Assembly: GCA_029582265.1 (NCBI GenBank)
Contig: CM055833.1
Location: 27,600,788 to 27,664,787 of the forward strand
DNA length: 64,000 bases
Direction: 5' to 3'
DNA from: Zoroaster sp. YZ-2022
Lineage: Eukaryota > Echinodermata > Asteroidea > Forcipulatida > Zoroasteridae
Part shown: positions 34,346-46,835 of the stretch, one piece after another
Position numbering within the stretch: position 1 is the stretch's first letter
How the letters are laid out: each line of letters begins with the position of its first letter
The notes under the pieces: generated by a model
What the model saw: only the letters and a program-made list of their open reading frames with translations
Database searches by the model: none
Told to the model about the DNA's origin: nothing
Program-made: the position numbers and the translations under genes

Positions 34346-36639
34346 GCTTTACCTGATCCAAAGGGGCTCGCGTTCCACCCCCACCCCCTTCTCTCTCCCC
34401 AATGACCAAACGTACATAACATTCTACATATGTTCGCTCAATATAAGCAAAATGTTCATCATGCGCTATCACTTTCATCATTTTGAATCCTTCTTTGGTC
34501 CATGACCGACTATAGATTTGCCTGCTGTAGGAACCAGACACTATACCCTCGGTAAACTCACAGCCTGTAATAAGAAAGAAAAAAGGAGTAAAAATGATGA
34601 GTCAGTGAAAGATGGAAATAATGTTTGCATCATTTTGGAATTAAGCAACACCAGGTTATCAGGTAATCTATCGTCAAAACACAAAACTTCAGTTGTGAAG
34701 GTAACCTTAATTGTTTAATTCTTACCAGCTATTGGACCCGTCATTCATACCTGGGATTGTCCCGGAGATGACTTGTGTTTACTCCAATGCGACAAATAAA
34801 TCACATAGCATCATTTTAACTACACACAGTGACGTTCACCGTCACTGCTGTATCTCTTCACTTGTTTTTGGATTCATTCATTATTTACGTGTCTTAATGA
34901 CTCTTACGGATAAGGATTCCAGAGGAATGGCTCTTTCTGTTCTTGTTTCCGGGTCGAAAGTCGAGCCAAGGATGTGATTATTTTGTTCTCAGGGTAGAAG
35001 ATTAATGCTCGCCATAAAAGTTAAGAGACTTCAAGTCGCACGACGTGCGTGAAGACGTCATTCGAGGCGGTATGAGGGATACCGTGCTGATTGCGACCAT
35101 AGCAGATAAACGCCGAGGAAATTCCTTGTGAGTGTGCGAAGCTTTTTCATTGCCGATTAAAACTTCTCATAAATGACGGCATGTCTGGAAAAATCATTTT
35201 CGTAAAAAATGGTTTATTAAAAAAAACAGGACAAAACCTATTGCAACGTTTGTTCGCGGTTCATTTATTAAAAGGAATTCGACTTATGCGTTTGGATCAA
35301 GTTGACATAAAACGAGAGACTGTTTCCAGTCAAGTGTCCGAGTTAGATGATTGTTCGTTTCAGCATGGAGGTAAAAATAGATTTCACCCATTGTCTCCTT
35401 GTATTTTTTTTCTCGTCGAAACCTATAACAGATAAAGACTGAAAATAGGTACACAATTGTGTCAATATAAACAGAAATAGGCCTACAATAATTAGGACGA
35501 ATGATATTAACAATGACATATGGTTGACTCTTAGGAATTGGCAGAACATGGAGTATGAACATACATTGGTATAGCATTAATTTTTATAAATTCAAATTAT
35601 AACAATCATAAAAAAAGCTTGTACAAATTTTCTGAGATACCGGTTAAAACTATTTAAAAATTCTGACTGAATATAACAAATAATAGTCGTTAATAATAAC
35701 AATAATATAAAGGTAAACGGAACCAAAATGATTACCAAGGTAATTTGCAAAAAAAATGTTTTATTTCAAGTCTTTCACACATATACAATTCGATGACTAT
35801 ATACACGTGTATAATAACCACCTACATGTACATCCAATCACGACAGAGCAAGCGTGACATTTAACTCCAATCTCTTTTTTTTCCCGAAATAAACAAAATC
35901 ATTTTAAGGACAAAACACAACCAGGCTACATTTACCACTCAAGAGTTCGTGTCATTGACAAATTAAAGGCTTTCTCTGATTCAACGCTGGGGGAGTCCCT
36001 CTTATCGGTCAACCATTGATATAACTGGGTAAACAACATTCCTCCCCGACTAAAGTTTTTAACTTTGTACATTTATTGCTGTGCGTTCAAAGAGTCTAGG
36101 TATGCGATCCCCGGCGGTAGGGCTTGTCAGTGGTGTTCAATCTAAGAGTCGGACCATACACTTTGCAATTCCACGGTGAGACGCGAGGTGACAAATTACG
36201 CGGGGTTCGAGTCTCGGAAGACCGGTCCCCTGGCACGGACTATGGACCGTTACTCAAAATGAACCGGAACTTGGCTGGTAAATGTAATAATTGTGCGTGA
36301 TAGGTGAAGAACATAATTATTAATTCAGGCTGGTGATTTGCCTGCTTAAACTCGAGTAAACTGTGGTTTTCAATATTTATAAAATACAAGCAGATGTGCT
36401 TGTGGAAAGAGTCGTCCTGTGCATTTTTAAAAGTAGTAGCCTACACGATCAAGTTTCTGGGTTTAGATTCCAAATAAACACAATATTATGCACGTTTAAA
36501 CGGCATTCGGAGCACTAAATCCTGGCATAGGCCTATTTGAAACTCTAAATGCAGATGATAAAAAGCCTTTTTCGAAACACACCTCTCATCATAACGTTCC
36601 CAATCTTTTTTTTTTTTTTTTTTTTAGTTCTGTCAGTAT

Positions 36640-36862
36640 TCTCATTTTAGAGAAAATAGTAAACCAAATACAACTATTTTGGATCAAACCGACCCAGAAT
36701 CCAGGTCAGACTGACCCGAAATCTGAGTCAGGAGGGCATTTTGACTCAGATTTCGGGTCAGTTTGACCCGGATTCCGGAACAGTCTGATCCAAAAACGGG
36801 TCTGGCCCCTGGGACCCTTTTCCGGGTCAAATTTGACCTGGGATGAGTTTTTAGAGTGTACG
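36640..36862. mobile_element. Palindromic element built of TGACCCG motifs
   Basis: The core GACCCGAAATCTGAGTCA and TGACTCAGATTTCGGGTC are perfect inverted copies around a 13-bp spacer (about 36714-36762). Further GTTTGACCCGG and GGGTCAAATTTGACC motifs flank them. The right end reads GAGTTTTTAGAGTGTAC. Short inverted motifs recurring throughout a small non-coding element is the same design as at 26848, 60923 and 62810. Confidence 0.6.
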
Positions 36863-37014
36863 GATAACTTTGGGGATCTTTTGTTCAAATCTGAGGATCA
36901 CTCGAACTGAAAATAAAATAGAAATGTTATGCTGTTTCATGTTAGATAAAAGAACGCGGTGAACGGGACACGTCCTGTCGAATAAACCATCTTGTACCTA
37001 TATAACTTAAATCA

Positions 37015-37288
37015 TATGAAACCACTCTACGCTATTGGTAATTTTGTGAAAAAGTAAGTTCCACAATTTACATAAAACCTTTTTGGTGTAAAGCTGAAAT
37101 ATTTCATTTTAGTAAAATGTGAGAAATATTTTCCCAAATTAATTTCTGTCATCCGAAGACAGAAGTTCCACGTTGGAATGAAATGCGATCAAAACTTTCA
37201 CAGGTTAGTTTTTATACATCTCTCTCGGTTCTTATAAGGTATGGATGCATTTACAGATATTTTCCCAAACGTGTATACAGGCTTAAGT
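37015..37288 (+). repeat. Dispersed repeat family A, partial copy
   Basis: CTACGCTATTGGTAATTTTG, TTTTTGGTGTAAAGCTGAA, GAAGACAGAAGTTCCACGTT and GGATGCATTTACAGATAT run in family order. The copy ends at the insertion point of the hAT-like element starting at 37289. Confidence 0.7.
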
Positions 37289-38259
37289 CAGGGACGTAGC
37301 AAATAGTGCTGAGCGAGTAGTGCGATTACTCGAGTAATCGCGAGTAATAATCGTTAATCGTACTCGTAATCGTGTCTTTTTACTACTCGATTAATCGTCC
37401 TACTGCGATTACCTCAAAAGTATTCGCGAGTAGTAACACATTTACGAGTAACGACTGATTCTTTAGTCATTGTCTATTTATTAAACATATCAAATCTGAA
37501 ATGTTTTATAAATATCAGATGTTTTCAGAATAATTATAATAAAATATAATAAAAAGTATGTTTTGAAATAGTATACTTTTGAAATACGCGACTACCGGTA
37601 ACCAATGACCTAGGCTGACTGGTATGTATGGGTAATGCTACAATTTAAAAGGTTAAAAAACTTAGGTAATGTTAAAAATGCAGTCAATTACTTGTGATTA
37701 ATCGAATACTCGCAAGTAGTGAATTTCACTAATCGCCCAGCGCTAGTAGCAAAGGTAATTTCTTTGGGAGGGTGTGGAAGCCAATTTGCCGACTAACATC
37801 AGTGGCGTAGCCAGGATTTTCAGAATGGGGGAAAATATTTTTTGTGGTTAAAAATTTTTTTGTGGTTAAATTTACCGACACAACGCTAATATGACCAGAC
37901 AAATTTACTTTGTTTCCCCCCGTAAAATGGACTTTCTCTAAAGTCGCTCAAAGGGGGACGGGGGGGGGGGGGGGACTGCCACCAGAAACCGCAACTCTTT
38001 CCGTGAGTAAAATACAATGTATTATAAAGTAAAAACAACTGATAACAAACAACGCGGCAAATCTTCAGTACTTAGAAACACGATACATTTTTAGTCGGCA
38101 AATTCATAGCTCTAGGTTTGTCGACTGAACATTTATTCTGGACCAACCCTTGTTCTAGTACCTTTGATACTTCATTTGCCGACTGAGGCTCTAAATGCCT
38201 GAGAAAATTATTGGTGGTGTCACACACCCCACACCTCCCTCCCACTCGCTACGTCCCTG
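37289..38259. mobile_element. hAT-like element CAGGGACGTAGC, carrying a nested element
   Basis: Termini CAGGGACGTAGC (37289-37300) and GCTACGTCCCTG (38248-38259) are perfect 12-bp inverted repeats of hAT type. Flanking GCTTAAGT and CTTTAAGT agree at six of eight positions, consistent with an aged 8-bp target duplication. The body (CCAATTTGCC, AGTCGCTC, poly-G, CTGCCACC, GCTCTAGGTTTGTCGACTG) matches the partial copy at 49145-49560. No transposase frame is present. Confidence 0.7.
37304..37745. mobile_element. Nested hAT MITE with exact 8-bp target duplication
   Basis: GTAGCAAA occurs at 37296-37303 and again at 37746-37753. Between them the element starts TAGTGCTGAGCGAGTAGTG and ends CACTAATCGCCCAGCGCTA, imperfect inverted repeats. 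Sub-terminal regions are dense in ATTACTCG / CGAGTAAT motifs, as in hAT sub-terminal transposase sites. It interrupts the outer element just inside its left terminus. Confidence 0.85.
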
Positions 38260-38272
38260 CTTTAAGTCAATC

Positions 38273-38755
38273 TCAGATAACTCCGAGAGGTGGGGGAAAC
38301 CTACCTGGGCTCGTGGGTTATTATCGCTCGCTACGGCGCTGTTTTAAGTCAATGAGCGTGCGTTGCTGACTGTCAACAAATATTATGTTCGACTTATCTC
38401 CCATCGCACACAACATCGCACAGACAAACCCAGGCTTGGGGTTCCCATGACTTACCCCCAATGGATGGGTAACGTTTACCATTCCTTTAGGCGTTTCCAC
38501 TCATACGGTGACACGAGCCCAGGTAGGCGGTTTGCCTCCCCCCCCCCCCCTCCCCCCACGTCTCGAAATTATCCATACAATGGATATATTTCCTTTGGGC
38601 GGTTCCACTCACCCGGTGATAATATCCCACGAGCCCGGGTAGGCGGTTTGCCCTCCGCCTCTCAGAGTTATCCATCAACTTGGATCAATATCCCACTATG
38701 ACGAGCCCGGGTAGGCGGTTTTCCCCCACCTCTCGAAGTTATCCATCAATTTTCT
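38273..38755. repeat. Inverted and repeated GTAGGCGG units
   Basis: CGAGCCC(A/G)GGTAGGCGGTTT recurs at about 38513, 38630 and 38702, each followed by CCACCTCTCGAAGTTATCC-like sequence. A reversed unit (AACTCCGAGAGGTGGGGGAA, CCTACCTGGGCTCG) lies at 38278-38316. The whole is probably one inverted-repeat element with internally duplicated right end. Confidence 0.6.
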
Positions 38756-40496
38756 TTTATCATTGAAAGGGACAATTATGTATCGTCACAATCAACAGGG
38801 CATGGAATCGGAGTCTTTTCTTCACACACACATATGTTTTATTTTCCCAAGGAGAAAACAATGAAAGGGTTTGTTTCCTCGAGTCATACAGACGAACATT
38901 TCATGTTATGCAGTGTATTTCAACACTGCCCTCTATCACCCATGGGGTTGCAACTCAGAAATTGTAATTGGGGAAATGTTCAAAATGTTGTCAAACTTGT
39001 GCATCCAAATTTTCACAGACTGTTTCTGAAACATACTTCTTCATATGGCCTTACATTAGTTACATGCATGCAGACCCTTGAATGTGTTTTGTTACATAAT
39101 ATATAGTGACTACATTCTTCATGTATAACAAACTATTATTAACTATTTGAAAGTTCAACCGTTCATTAAAATTATCATTATACTATGCGTGCGTACATTA
39201 TTATAAAGTTACCTGTGGGCGCTTCTGCTTAAAAAATAGCCTCTGCACCAAGTATATATAAACACTTTGCTTGTAATGTTGTCAAGACTATTGGTAATAG
39301 TTGGTAATTTAAATGGGATGCAATCAATAGACATGGTAAGTAAACCATAATTTGGTTATTGTTCCTGTTATCCAGGGTCACGTGGTATCTAGGTCATCAC
39401 CCTTACAACACATCACAATATTAAAATTAAATCTTTGGGAAGAGAATAATAAACCACGGCGCAATGTGTAGTTGAGCTGACCAACCCATCCGATCCAAGT
39501 TTGAAATATCAATTTCTGGTCTTAAAACAACACAATTATGGGTTGATGAATGCCATATGTCCGCCGATCAAAGTTTCACACGGATCTGATGGAGAAACGT
39601 CTAGTTGCTAATCGTAGGAAGCAAGCGCCGTTGACCCTTGGTAGTCTAGCGGCCCCACGACACTCCCGCGGGAGGCTGGGGTAACGCGTACGGGAAAGGC
39701 CTTCATTCTTCAGGTACCTAATCAAATTTGACTGAATATTATTATTAAATTTCTTGCGGGTGATGAGATCTGGATCTGGTTTGGAGGTGAGTTTACGCCT
39801 TAATAGGTTGGTCACCGCAGTCTAAACTGGTCTGAGTGAGTCCACTGCTGATCAGTCACACAGACGCCACTAAATTAAAACATACATACTATTGGAACAC
39901 AAACATATGATTTTAACCTTTATCTGGTTTGATGAACGTGGATTTCATCAATTGCATCGGGGAATTTAACAAGCTGTAGCTTGTGTCACGGTAGGTCTGA
40001 AATCCAGTGGCGTAATAGGGAGAACGGGGGTCACTTCCCCTCACCTGAGGCCTGTCCCCCCCCCTCCCCCACCACCACCACCACCACCGCCCCGGCTTCC
40101 CCGCTCAGAAGTTTCACTGCATTCAATAATAATTTGCTCATGAACACTTCAAACAAAGTCTTATCAAATAAAATGGTCCGTGATATAATGGAATATTAAC
40201 CCAGACGACTACACCATAGCTCCATGACACGGTGCCTGGCAAAGTGGTGAGGAAATGAGGACAAATTGGATATCCTTGTATCGTCCTGGTGTGAATTTGT
40301 TACTTAGTAGGCCGAACATGATGCTAACATAACCGCTGGATAATGTTGGTCGAAACCAGATACGCACACTAAGACTTCCCAGGATATGTTGTGATCGGCA
40401 GTTGTTTGTGTTGTACTGGCTGGCAAATCAGAAAACTGTTCTTACACTTGCCAGACTCCATTGGCATATTGGCAGTAGTATCCACTATACTGTCGG

Positions 40497-40740
40497 TTTA
40501 TATCTCAATAAATACATCATGATCACAATTTTACATGAAACTTACTGGGTGTAAAGTTGATTGCGGTATGGTATTGACATCTTTCTGTATGATCAGTAAA
40601 ACAATTTTCCAACTAAAACTTTTGTCTTCCGTGGGGACAACTAAGTTAATGTTAAAATGAATAACCTACGAAAATACGAATGCATTTTCAATCATTATTT
40701 TCTCTATATCAACACAATGCAATTAGATGAAGCATTCACT
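40497..40740 (+). repeat. Dispersed repeat family A, partial copy
   Basis: TTTACATGAAACTTACTGGG, TGTAAAGTTGATTGCGGTAT, AATACGAATGCATTTTC and AACACAATGCAATTAG occur in family order. Confidence 0.6.
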
Positions 40741-41693
40741 AGTTAGTTGTATATAGATTATCTAGGAAATTAGGATAGCGTGTTTTCCAATAAGAGTGTA
40801 TAATGGTTTTAATTAGGGTGGTGCTGAAGGCACAGCAGTTTCGCAATGGGGAACCTTTGTGGTATACTAAAAGTATATGGCGTGTACATGTATGTACATG
40901 TATACCACCAAGTATACCACCAATCCTCCATAGACTAACCACTGATCGTATAGCAAGGATTGACGACATGAAGTGAACGTCCTCGTCTTATAGTCAAATA
41001 TTGACAGCCAAAAACAATGAGCAAACAGAAAATATATCAAGAAGAAAGCTATATATGTAAACAATTCGATTTACTACAAAGCCATTCAAACTTTATGAAG
41101 ATCAACAAATACTCAACTTTAAGATGTCAGACTAAATTGAGATATTTCCTGAAGTGATAACTGACTCGTTGGCTATTCTAAATAGGCCTATACCTGTTAA
41201 TGTTATCGCTAAAGCAAAATGTTTGTGTAAGATAGTTACGCAGGTACTAAGAAAACAAATTTACTAACTATACGTGTGTAAAAAGTTCTGAATTTCCTCA
41301 CAATCGACCAAATTTATCATCAAAAAATATGCTTGCAATAAATATAAAAGAGTATTTAAAAATATATTCTACAATGGTTGTTAACATCCAAAAGTGTACG
41401 CAAATTGGCAACAACAGTTTAAATCATGAATCAAGCACAAACTATCGCCTGGTCATTCACCTATAAAATGGCCCCTGTTCACCCCATACTGAAGACATCC
41501 ACCTGTTCACCAAGGATATGGACTATTGTGAATTTAGGTCTTACAAACAGGTGAAATCGTTAAGTGTCTTTGCTCTTAATCCCAGATTTCCATAGATTTC
41601 AGTCATAATGCCACAACCATTATGCATCTGGTGGAAGTTCGTATTTCTAATTTTTGAATAGTTCTAATCTGAGTAGTTTGGTTCTACCATAAG

Positions 41694-41780
41694 AGCAAGG
41701 ATTGTACACAGGCCTGATGAGCAAGGATTGTACATAGGCCTGATGAGCAACGATTGTACACAGGCCTGATGAGCAAGCCA
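41694..41780 (+). repeat. 26-bp tandem repeat (three units)
   Basis: Unit GAGCAAGGATTGTACACAG followed by GCCTGAT, repeated three times with two substitutions. Confidence 0.9.
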
Positions 41781-42626
41781 ACGATACGTCATGCAAAATT
41801 AAGGGCATTATTCCTCATGTCAGGCCTACATGAAGTACGGCCCGTGCATTAAAGTCTGGATAGGATTTTGGAAAAATTTCCTTGAATGCACTAACTTGCT
41901 AAATTTTGTAAATTAACAATGTTCCGCATGGGACATCCCCTCCCATGCCCAAACAGCCCCTCTTTAAGGACTATTTTGTGAAGTCATAACATCTATTGTG
42001 ACATCATTATCGCAACTCACTCGCTTGATCAAATCAATGACCAAAGCCGTGAGTGGTCAGTCCTTAAACGTCACCACAGACCCTCTCTTGGCCAGGGCTA
42101 GAAGTCCCCAATCAATTAAATCGATACCTATAATTGTCCCACTAATTAAGCGACCTTCTGAGCAGGAAAACTAAGTCTGACTATAAGATTGGAAATGATT
42201 TAAAACACACACTTATCCGCCCTTGAACAGCCTACACAAGACACAACCACACTCCCCATAATCGTTTACGGCTCGCGGTTTTCGTCTCCAGCAACCTGAT
42301 AATTTTCAGTGGTGCAAAATACTGGCAAATTAGATTTCCCCCTTGCGGTAGACAAACGAAAGTCTGTAACTTGTGATGTCTCTGTATATCACCTGTAACT
42401 ATATGTGGGCCAGGAATAAACAATGATTGGGACAGTAGCTCCATACATGAGGAAGAGGGGTGAGGATACACTAATGAATTGTGTCTGCGAACGTTTTCTG
42501 GAAGACGATTAGGATAAGTGTAATGGCTTAATAATAGGCTACATTTATTATTAATGGTACTCGGGAAATGGACACTAATGCACGCGTGATTGGTTTATCT
42601 TAGAAAACGTTGATTGTGATAGTTAT

Positions 42627-42657
42627 ACCATAGAGCAAGGACGCCTTGCTCTATGGT
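42627..42657. repeat. Perfect 14-bp hairpin, CATAGAGCAAGG family
   Basis: ACCATAGAGCAAGG, loop ACG, CCTTGCTCTATGGT. It lies immediately before a family A copy and is homologous to the hairpin at 3316-3345. Confidence 0.85.
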
Positions 42658-42659
42658 TA

Positions 42660-42890
42660 TACGTACTATTGGTGTAAAGTTAATTATGGTATCAAACATC
42701 CCTTGAAATATTTCTGTTTGAGGTGCTATCATTTAAGGTATTTCTGTCGTCCGAAGATGTAACAATCTGAATACATTTACACTGTTTTCTTCTTTAACTA
42801 CACAATGAAATAAGCTTCAACAGGTTGTTTTTTATACATAACAGTATGGATGCATATACAGGCATTTTCCCAAAAGTATATACAGACTTA
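42660..42890 (+). repeat. Dispersed repeat family A, partial copy
   Basis: ACTATTGGTGTAAAGTTAAT, ATCAAACATCCCTTGAAATA, TTTCTGTCGTCCGAAGAT, CACAATGAAATAAGCTTCAA and TATGGATGCATATACAG occur in family order, ending TATACAGACTTAAAT. Confidence 0.75.
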
Positions 42891-45096
42891 AATTGTGCAA
42901 AAACTAAATAATAGAAGTAAAAATCAAACGAAAACTACAGTTTTCAGTCAGTGGCATTGGTCTGTTTACGGGCGTATAATTGTGCGTGATGAAAAGGACA
43001 CCAGGAACGGATGGGCCAAATTAGACAATGCCGCCAACAGAGGGCCTGTCTCACCGACCAGGCGTATTGCTTCTGTCCAGCCAAATTGGACGTGACAAAC
43101 AGCGTGAAGATCGAGCTTTTAAAAAACTGAAGTATTAAACGGGTGGGAGACATAGGCCTACTTTAGGGTAGGAAACAAGTTGGGAAGGTCAAATGATGGT
43201 CAGCCTTATGCCCCACTGGCCATGCGCAGACGAGAATAGCCCTGCTGTTATGGCACTATAGAAACCAAACAACATTTTGCTGATAAACAAATTAGGACCT
43301 GCAGTAATAGAAGAACAGACACAACGACAAACAAACAAACTACACAGATCAACACACAAAGGGAACCACACAAAGAGATGGGGCGCGCCCATGGGCATTT
43401 CATTTTGACTGGACGTTGCAAAATGTTATGCCCGTCCACCCCCCATATCCCTGAGGTCCACTTCTGAAAAAAATATTTTTCTCGATACGCCATTATGAGC
43501 AGTTCACAACAGACAGTAACTACTCTCTAAGTAAAAGTTTAAGATTGAAATTCACTCTAACTGATTGAAACAAGGGACAATACGCCACGTTCGATGTCCG
43601 TATTTTAGAGCTTCCCCGCCCACCGTGCCCCCGCCCCATCGAAAATGTTGCGCACGAAGCCTGAACCATAAGGAAAATAATGTAAGTGTGAACTTCTTAC
43701 TGATGTACTGTAAATTTGTCATTCATGAACGGATAATTCTAACAAGCGTAACGTGAATATCACAATATCGGGAAAAACGAACAAAAGAAATGTACAAAAT
43801 GTGTGACACTTTGCAATAATAATCTCGATAAATCAAAAGAGTTGCAATATCTGGCCAATGTAAAAACTCGCCGGCAGATTTAGCTTACTTCCCTTCGGTA
43901 TCATATCTCATGGGTAACAGGGTCCAAGTACGTACACAATACGTTATACTAACAAATGGTTCGTATTTCCTCATTTATGAATGTGTGAATGTGGGGTCTT
44001 AAATGGCGGGGTTCGGTGAAAGGCACGGACTCTTTACTCGATTGAGGCGGAGTCCTGAGAGGTCTGGCATTGTAATCGTCGAATCGCGTAATTTATTTGA
44101 CAATATTTTTGATGAAAACGGAAAGTGCGTTTGATACCTTATTCCCTTGGACACGTAAATTATTGCCCCCTTGGGGATGAGGGCCTTATGGAATTAGGAA
44201 GTTCGTATGCATGGAATTATAAGAGAATAATTATAAACTTATGCAGGGCTGTGAGTCACTGCGCTGGTGAAATAGCTTTTCATAATTCTGGGACAAAAAA
44301 ATATAAATACTTCCGTCATATTTCGCACGGCCGCTCACCCCAGAGTGCGGGGAGGTAGAGGTTAGTTACCTTGTAGTACCCTCCCCCCCAACAAGTTTTG
44401 TGGAATTATGCGAAGTGTGCATTTTATCAACAGTGCATTCGTTCCATTAAAAAAATAAATTAAAAAAAAATAATAAAATGATATAAGAGATTTATTCATC
44501 TTTTATTATCATTTTTTTAATTTTTTTTTAATTTTTTTTATAGAAATAACAAAGACAATTTACTAGAGCGTGACCTGAACCTGTAAAGCCTAGGCCTATA
44601 AAACTGGACATGGATACTTAAACTGTATACACAGCGGTTTGCGGGCAAACTTCAGACTTTGTTTTCTCATATTTCATCCCTCTCGTTTCTAATAAATATA
44701 TCATACAACTAACCTGTGTTTGAAAGAAAACAACTAACAATAGTTACATGTAGATGTTTATCCGATTTTATGGTTTTTTTTTTTGTTTTTTTTTTTGTAA
44801 ATTCGACATTACAGTAGGACCTAACTGTCTTCTCTTATCTTAGAAAAAAAGCGCTTATGACGATTATAACACAACGGGATGATGGGTACTTTTACCAACT
44901 TAACACCGAGTAACATTTAAGATAACACTTCGTTAATTTGATGATCTGATAATTACCAATGTTGTTACCTCTCCTTGAACTCTTCCAGATTTATGAGTGA
45001 ATTTTAATATCTGAGATGATTTCCGAAAGATTTGGGGAAATTGTCAAAGTCTCGACTGGTTTGGAAACAACTGTTTGAACAATGTGGGGGCGCCCC

Positions 45097-45120
45097 AATT
45101 GTTGGCCCGGGCCAACAATT
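45097..45120. repeat. Perfect 24-bp palindrome
   Basis: AATTGTTGGCCC followed directly by GGGCCAACAATT. There is no spacer. It lies in otherwise non-repetitive sequence. Confidence 0.95.
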
Positions 45121-46027
45121 TTCTGGGTGGTAGGCCTATTATAAGAACCATAAAGTTTACTATTTGCCTGTATAGCTCAACAGGCAAATCCACAGTTATT
45201 ACGCCAAATGGTAATCGTTAAACATCCTATCTCTGCCGAGACAAAATACAATTCAGTTATCTTATCTTGCAAAATCATCTGAATAAATGAAGGTAACAGA
45301 CGTGTGATTTGTGGAGGGTTCAAATGATTATGGACAGCCGGTAAAATTGACTCAGACAGAGCGTTCCGTTTTGTTAATAGTCAAGTACGAGTGGTTTGGA
45401 ATTGTTCGCGGGATTACTGTGGACAGGCGTGGGCAGGCGCTCCGTGTCATTTAGGGCACGGTGACACGCCGGTGGTTTTAATTGTCGGAAGAGTATGATC
45501 TTGTTTGACATGGCACAGGCGGGGAAAGTTTTCGATGCGCCATGCCAACAATTCTTCTTACTGATGGTTCACCCGGATGACGATGAAGAGAACCAAATGG
45601 TTGGTGGTTTTTACGAATCATATTGGAACAATTGATGCAAAAATATCTTTAAAATGTGACCCACATTTTGAAATGTTTGAGTTACTTACAAGTTCAAAAT
45701 ATGATAAATGTTTGTGAGGCATTGGAGTTGTATTCCCTGCCAAAGTGAATTAATAAGTAAATAAACAAAATAGGCATTACCTGTCCCGGCTTGTCTCATA
45801 GTCAGAGAGATACGTGTACTTATGTCAAGTTTCTCTGTTGGCCTTTATCAGATCCTGCACAATGATTTAAAAATGTTAATAGTGAAAGTGACTGTTATTT
45901 GACACTGCCGGTGTTTGAAAGGTCAACTTCGAAAATGATTATGACTTGACTTTTGTAAATATCTTTTTAAGTTTGTTTGATTGTTAACTTTTTAAATATT
46001 CTCAGACTGAGCTAATTCACATTTCTT

Positions 46028-46388
46028 AATCCTGATTACCTGTTGGTAATCTTCATTAGTCCCCTGATTTACTGTTGGTAATTTTCATTAATCCCCCGAT
46101 TTACTGTTGGTAATCTTCATTAATCCCCTAATTACCTGTTGGTAATCTTCACTAATCCCCTGATTTACTGTTGGTAATTTTTATTAATCCCCCGATTTAC
46201 TGTTGGTAATCTTCATTAATCCCCTAATTACCTGTTGGTAATCTTCACTAATTCCCTGATTTACTGTTGGTAATCTTCATTAATCCCCTGATTTACTGTT
46301 GGTAATCTTCATTAATCCCCTGATTTACTGTTGGTAATCTTCACTGTTGGTAATCTTCACTAATCGCCCGATTTACTGTTGGTAATCT
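46028..46388 (+). repeat. 32-bp tandem repeat (about eleven units)
   Basis: Unit TGATTTACTGTTGGTAATCT plus TCATTAATCCCC, with variants (ATTACCTG for TTTACTG; CACTAAT for CATTAAT) that alternate, suggesting higher-order duplication. The unit contains the TTGGTAAT terminus of family A, and the array abuts a family A copy. It therefore probably arose by expansion of that element's end. Confidence 0.9.
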
Positions 46389-46745
46389 CAAAAATATATA
46401 TATGATAACAGATTTACATGAAACTTACTCGTGTGAAGTTGATAATGGTATCAAAAATCCCTTTATTTCTTTCTGTCTAATTTACTTTCGTTTTAGATAA
46501 ATTAATGAAATAATTTCATGAATTTCTGTCATTTAACGACAGAATTAATGAAATAATTTCATGAATTTCTGTCATTTAAAGACAGGAATTCCACGTTGAA
46601 TACGAACAATTTGAATGCATTTTAAGTATTTTTTCTAACGGCACAATCAAATAAGCTGAAACTTTCACATATTGGTATTATACACATTGGCCTGTCTTGA
46701 CTCTTACATAAAGATTGTATGCAAGTTTACAGACACTGTACAACC
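46389..46745 (+). repeat. Dispersed repeat family A copy with internal duplication
   Basis: TTTACATGAAACTTACTCG, AAGTTGATAATGGTATCAAA, then a directly duplicated AATGAAATAATTTCATGAAT / TTCTGTCATTTAA block, then GGAATTCCACGTTGAATACG and AAGCTGAAACTTTCACA. Confidence 0.75.
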
Positions 46746-46835
46746 TTTGGTTTGGTCATTTTACCAAAGGTCTTTACTGGAATGTACAATATTGGGTTTT
46801 GGGTACTTTCATTTTAACCCTCCGTCTAGTTTTCA

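Larger units (their letters stand above)
27161..36600. other. Gene-free interval between Hand and fbxo8 (part 1)
   Basis: No conserved exon is recognised. Listed separately: the hammerhead/stem-loop module at 28624, a GTGGGGACA repeat region near 29.5-30.0 kb, simple repeats, a reversed family A copy and a SINE 3' end. The block 31300-32050 is comparatively repeat-poor and less AT-rich, with a 14-bp palindrome GCCGACGCGTCGGC near 31681. It is a reasonable candidate for a regulatory element, but no function can be read from sequence alone. Confidence 0.55.
38756..46027. other. Gene-free interval between Hand and fbxo8 (part 2)
   Basis: No coding exon recognised. A solo CAGGGCATGGAATCGG end lies at about 38790-38812, a CCA-rich stretch at about 40068-40088, and two family A copies, a 26-bp tandem repeat and two palindromes are listed separately. 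The block about 45330-45600 is repeat-poor and less AT-rich. Confidence 0.55.

Noticed and set aside
46028..46388. Possible CRISPR-like array
   Set aside because: The units are head-to-tail without unique spacers, and the genome is animal.
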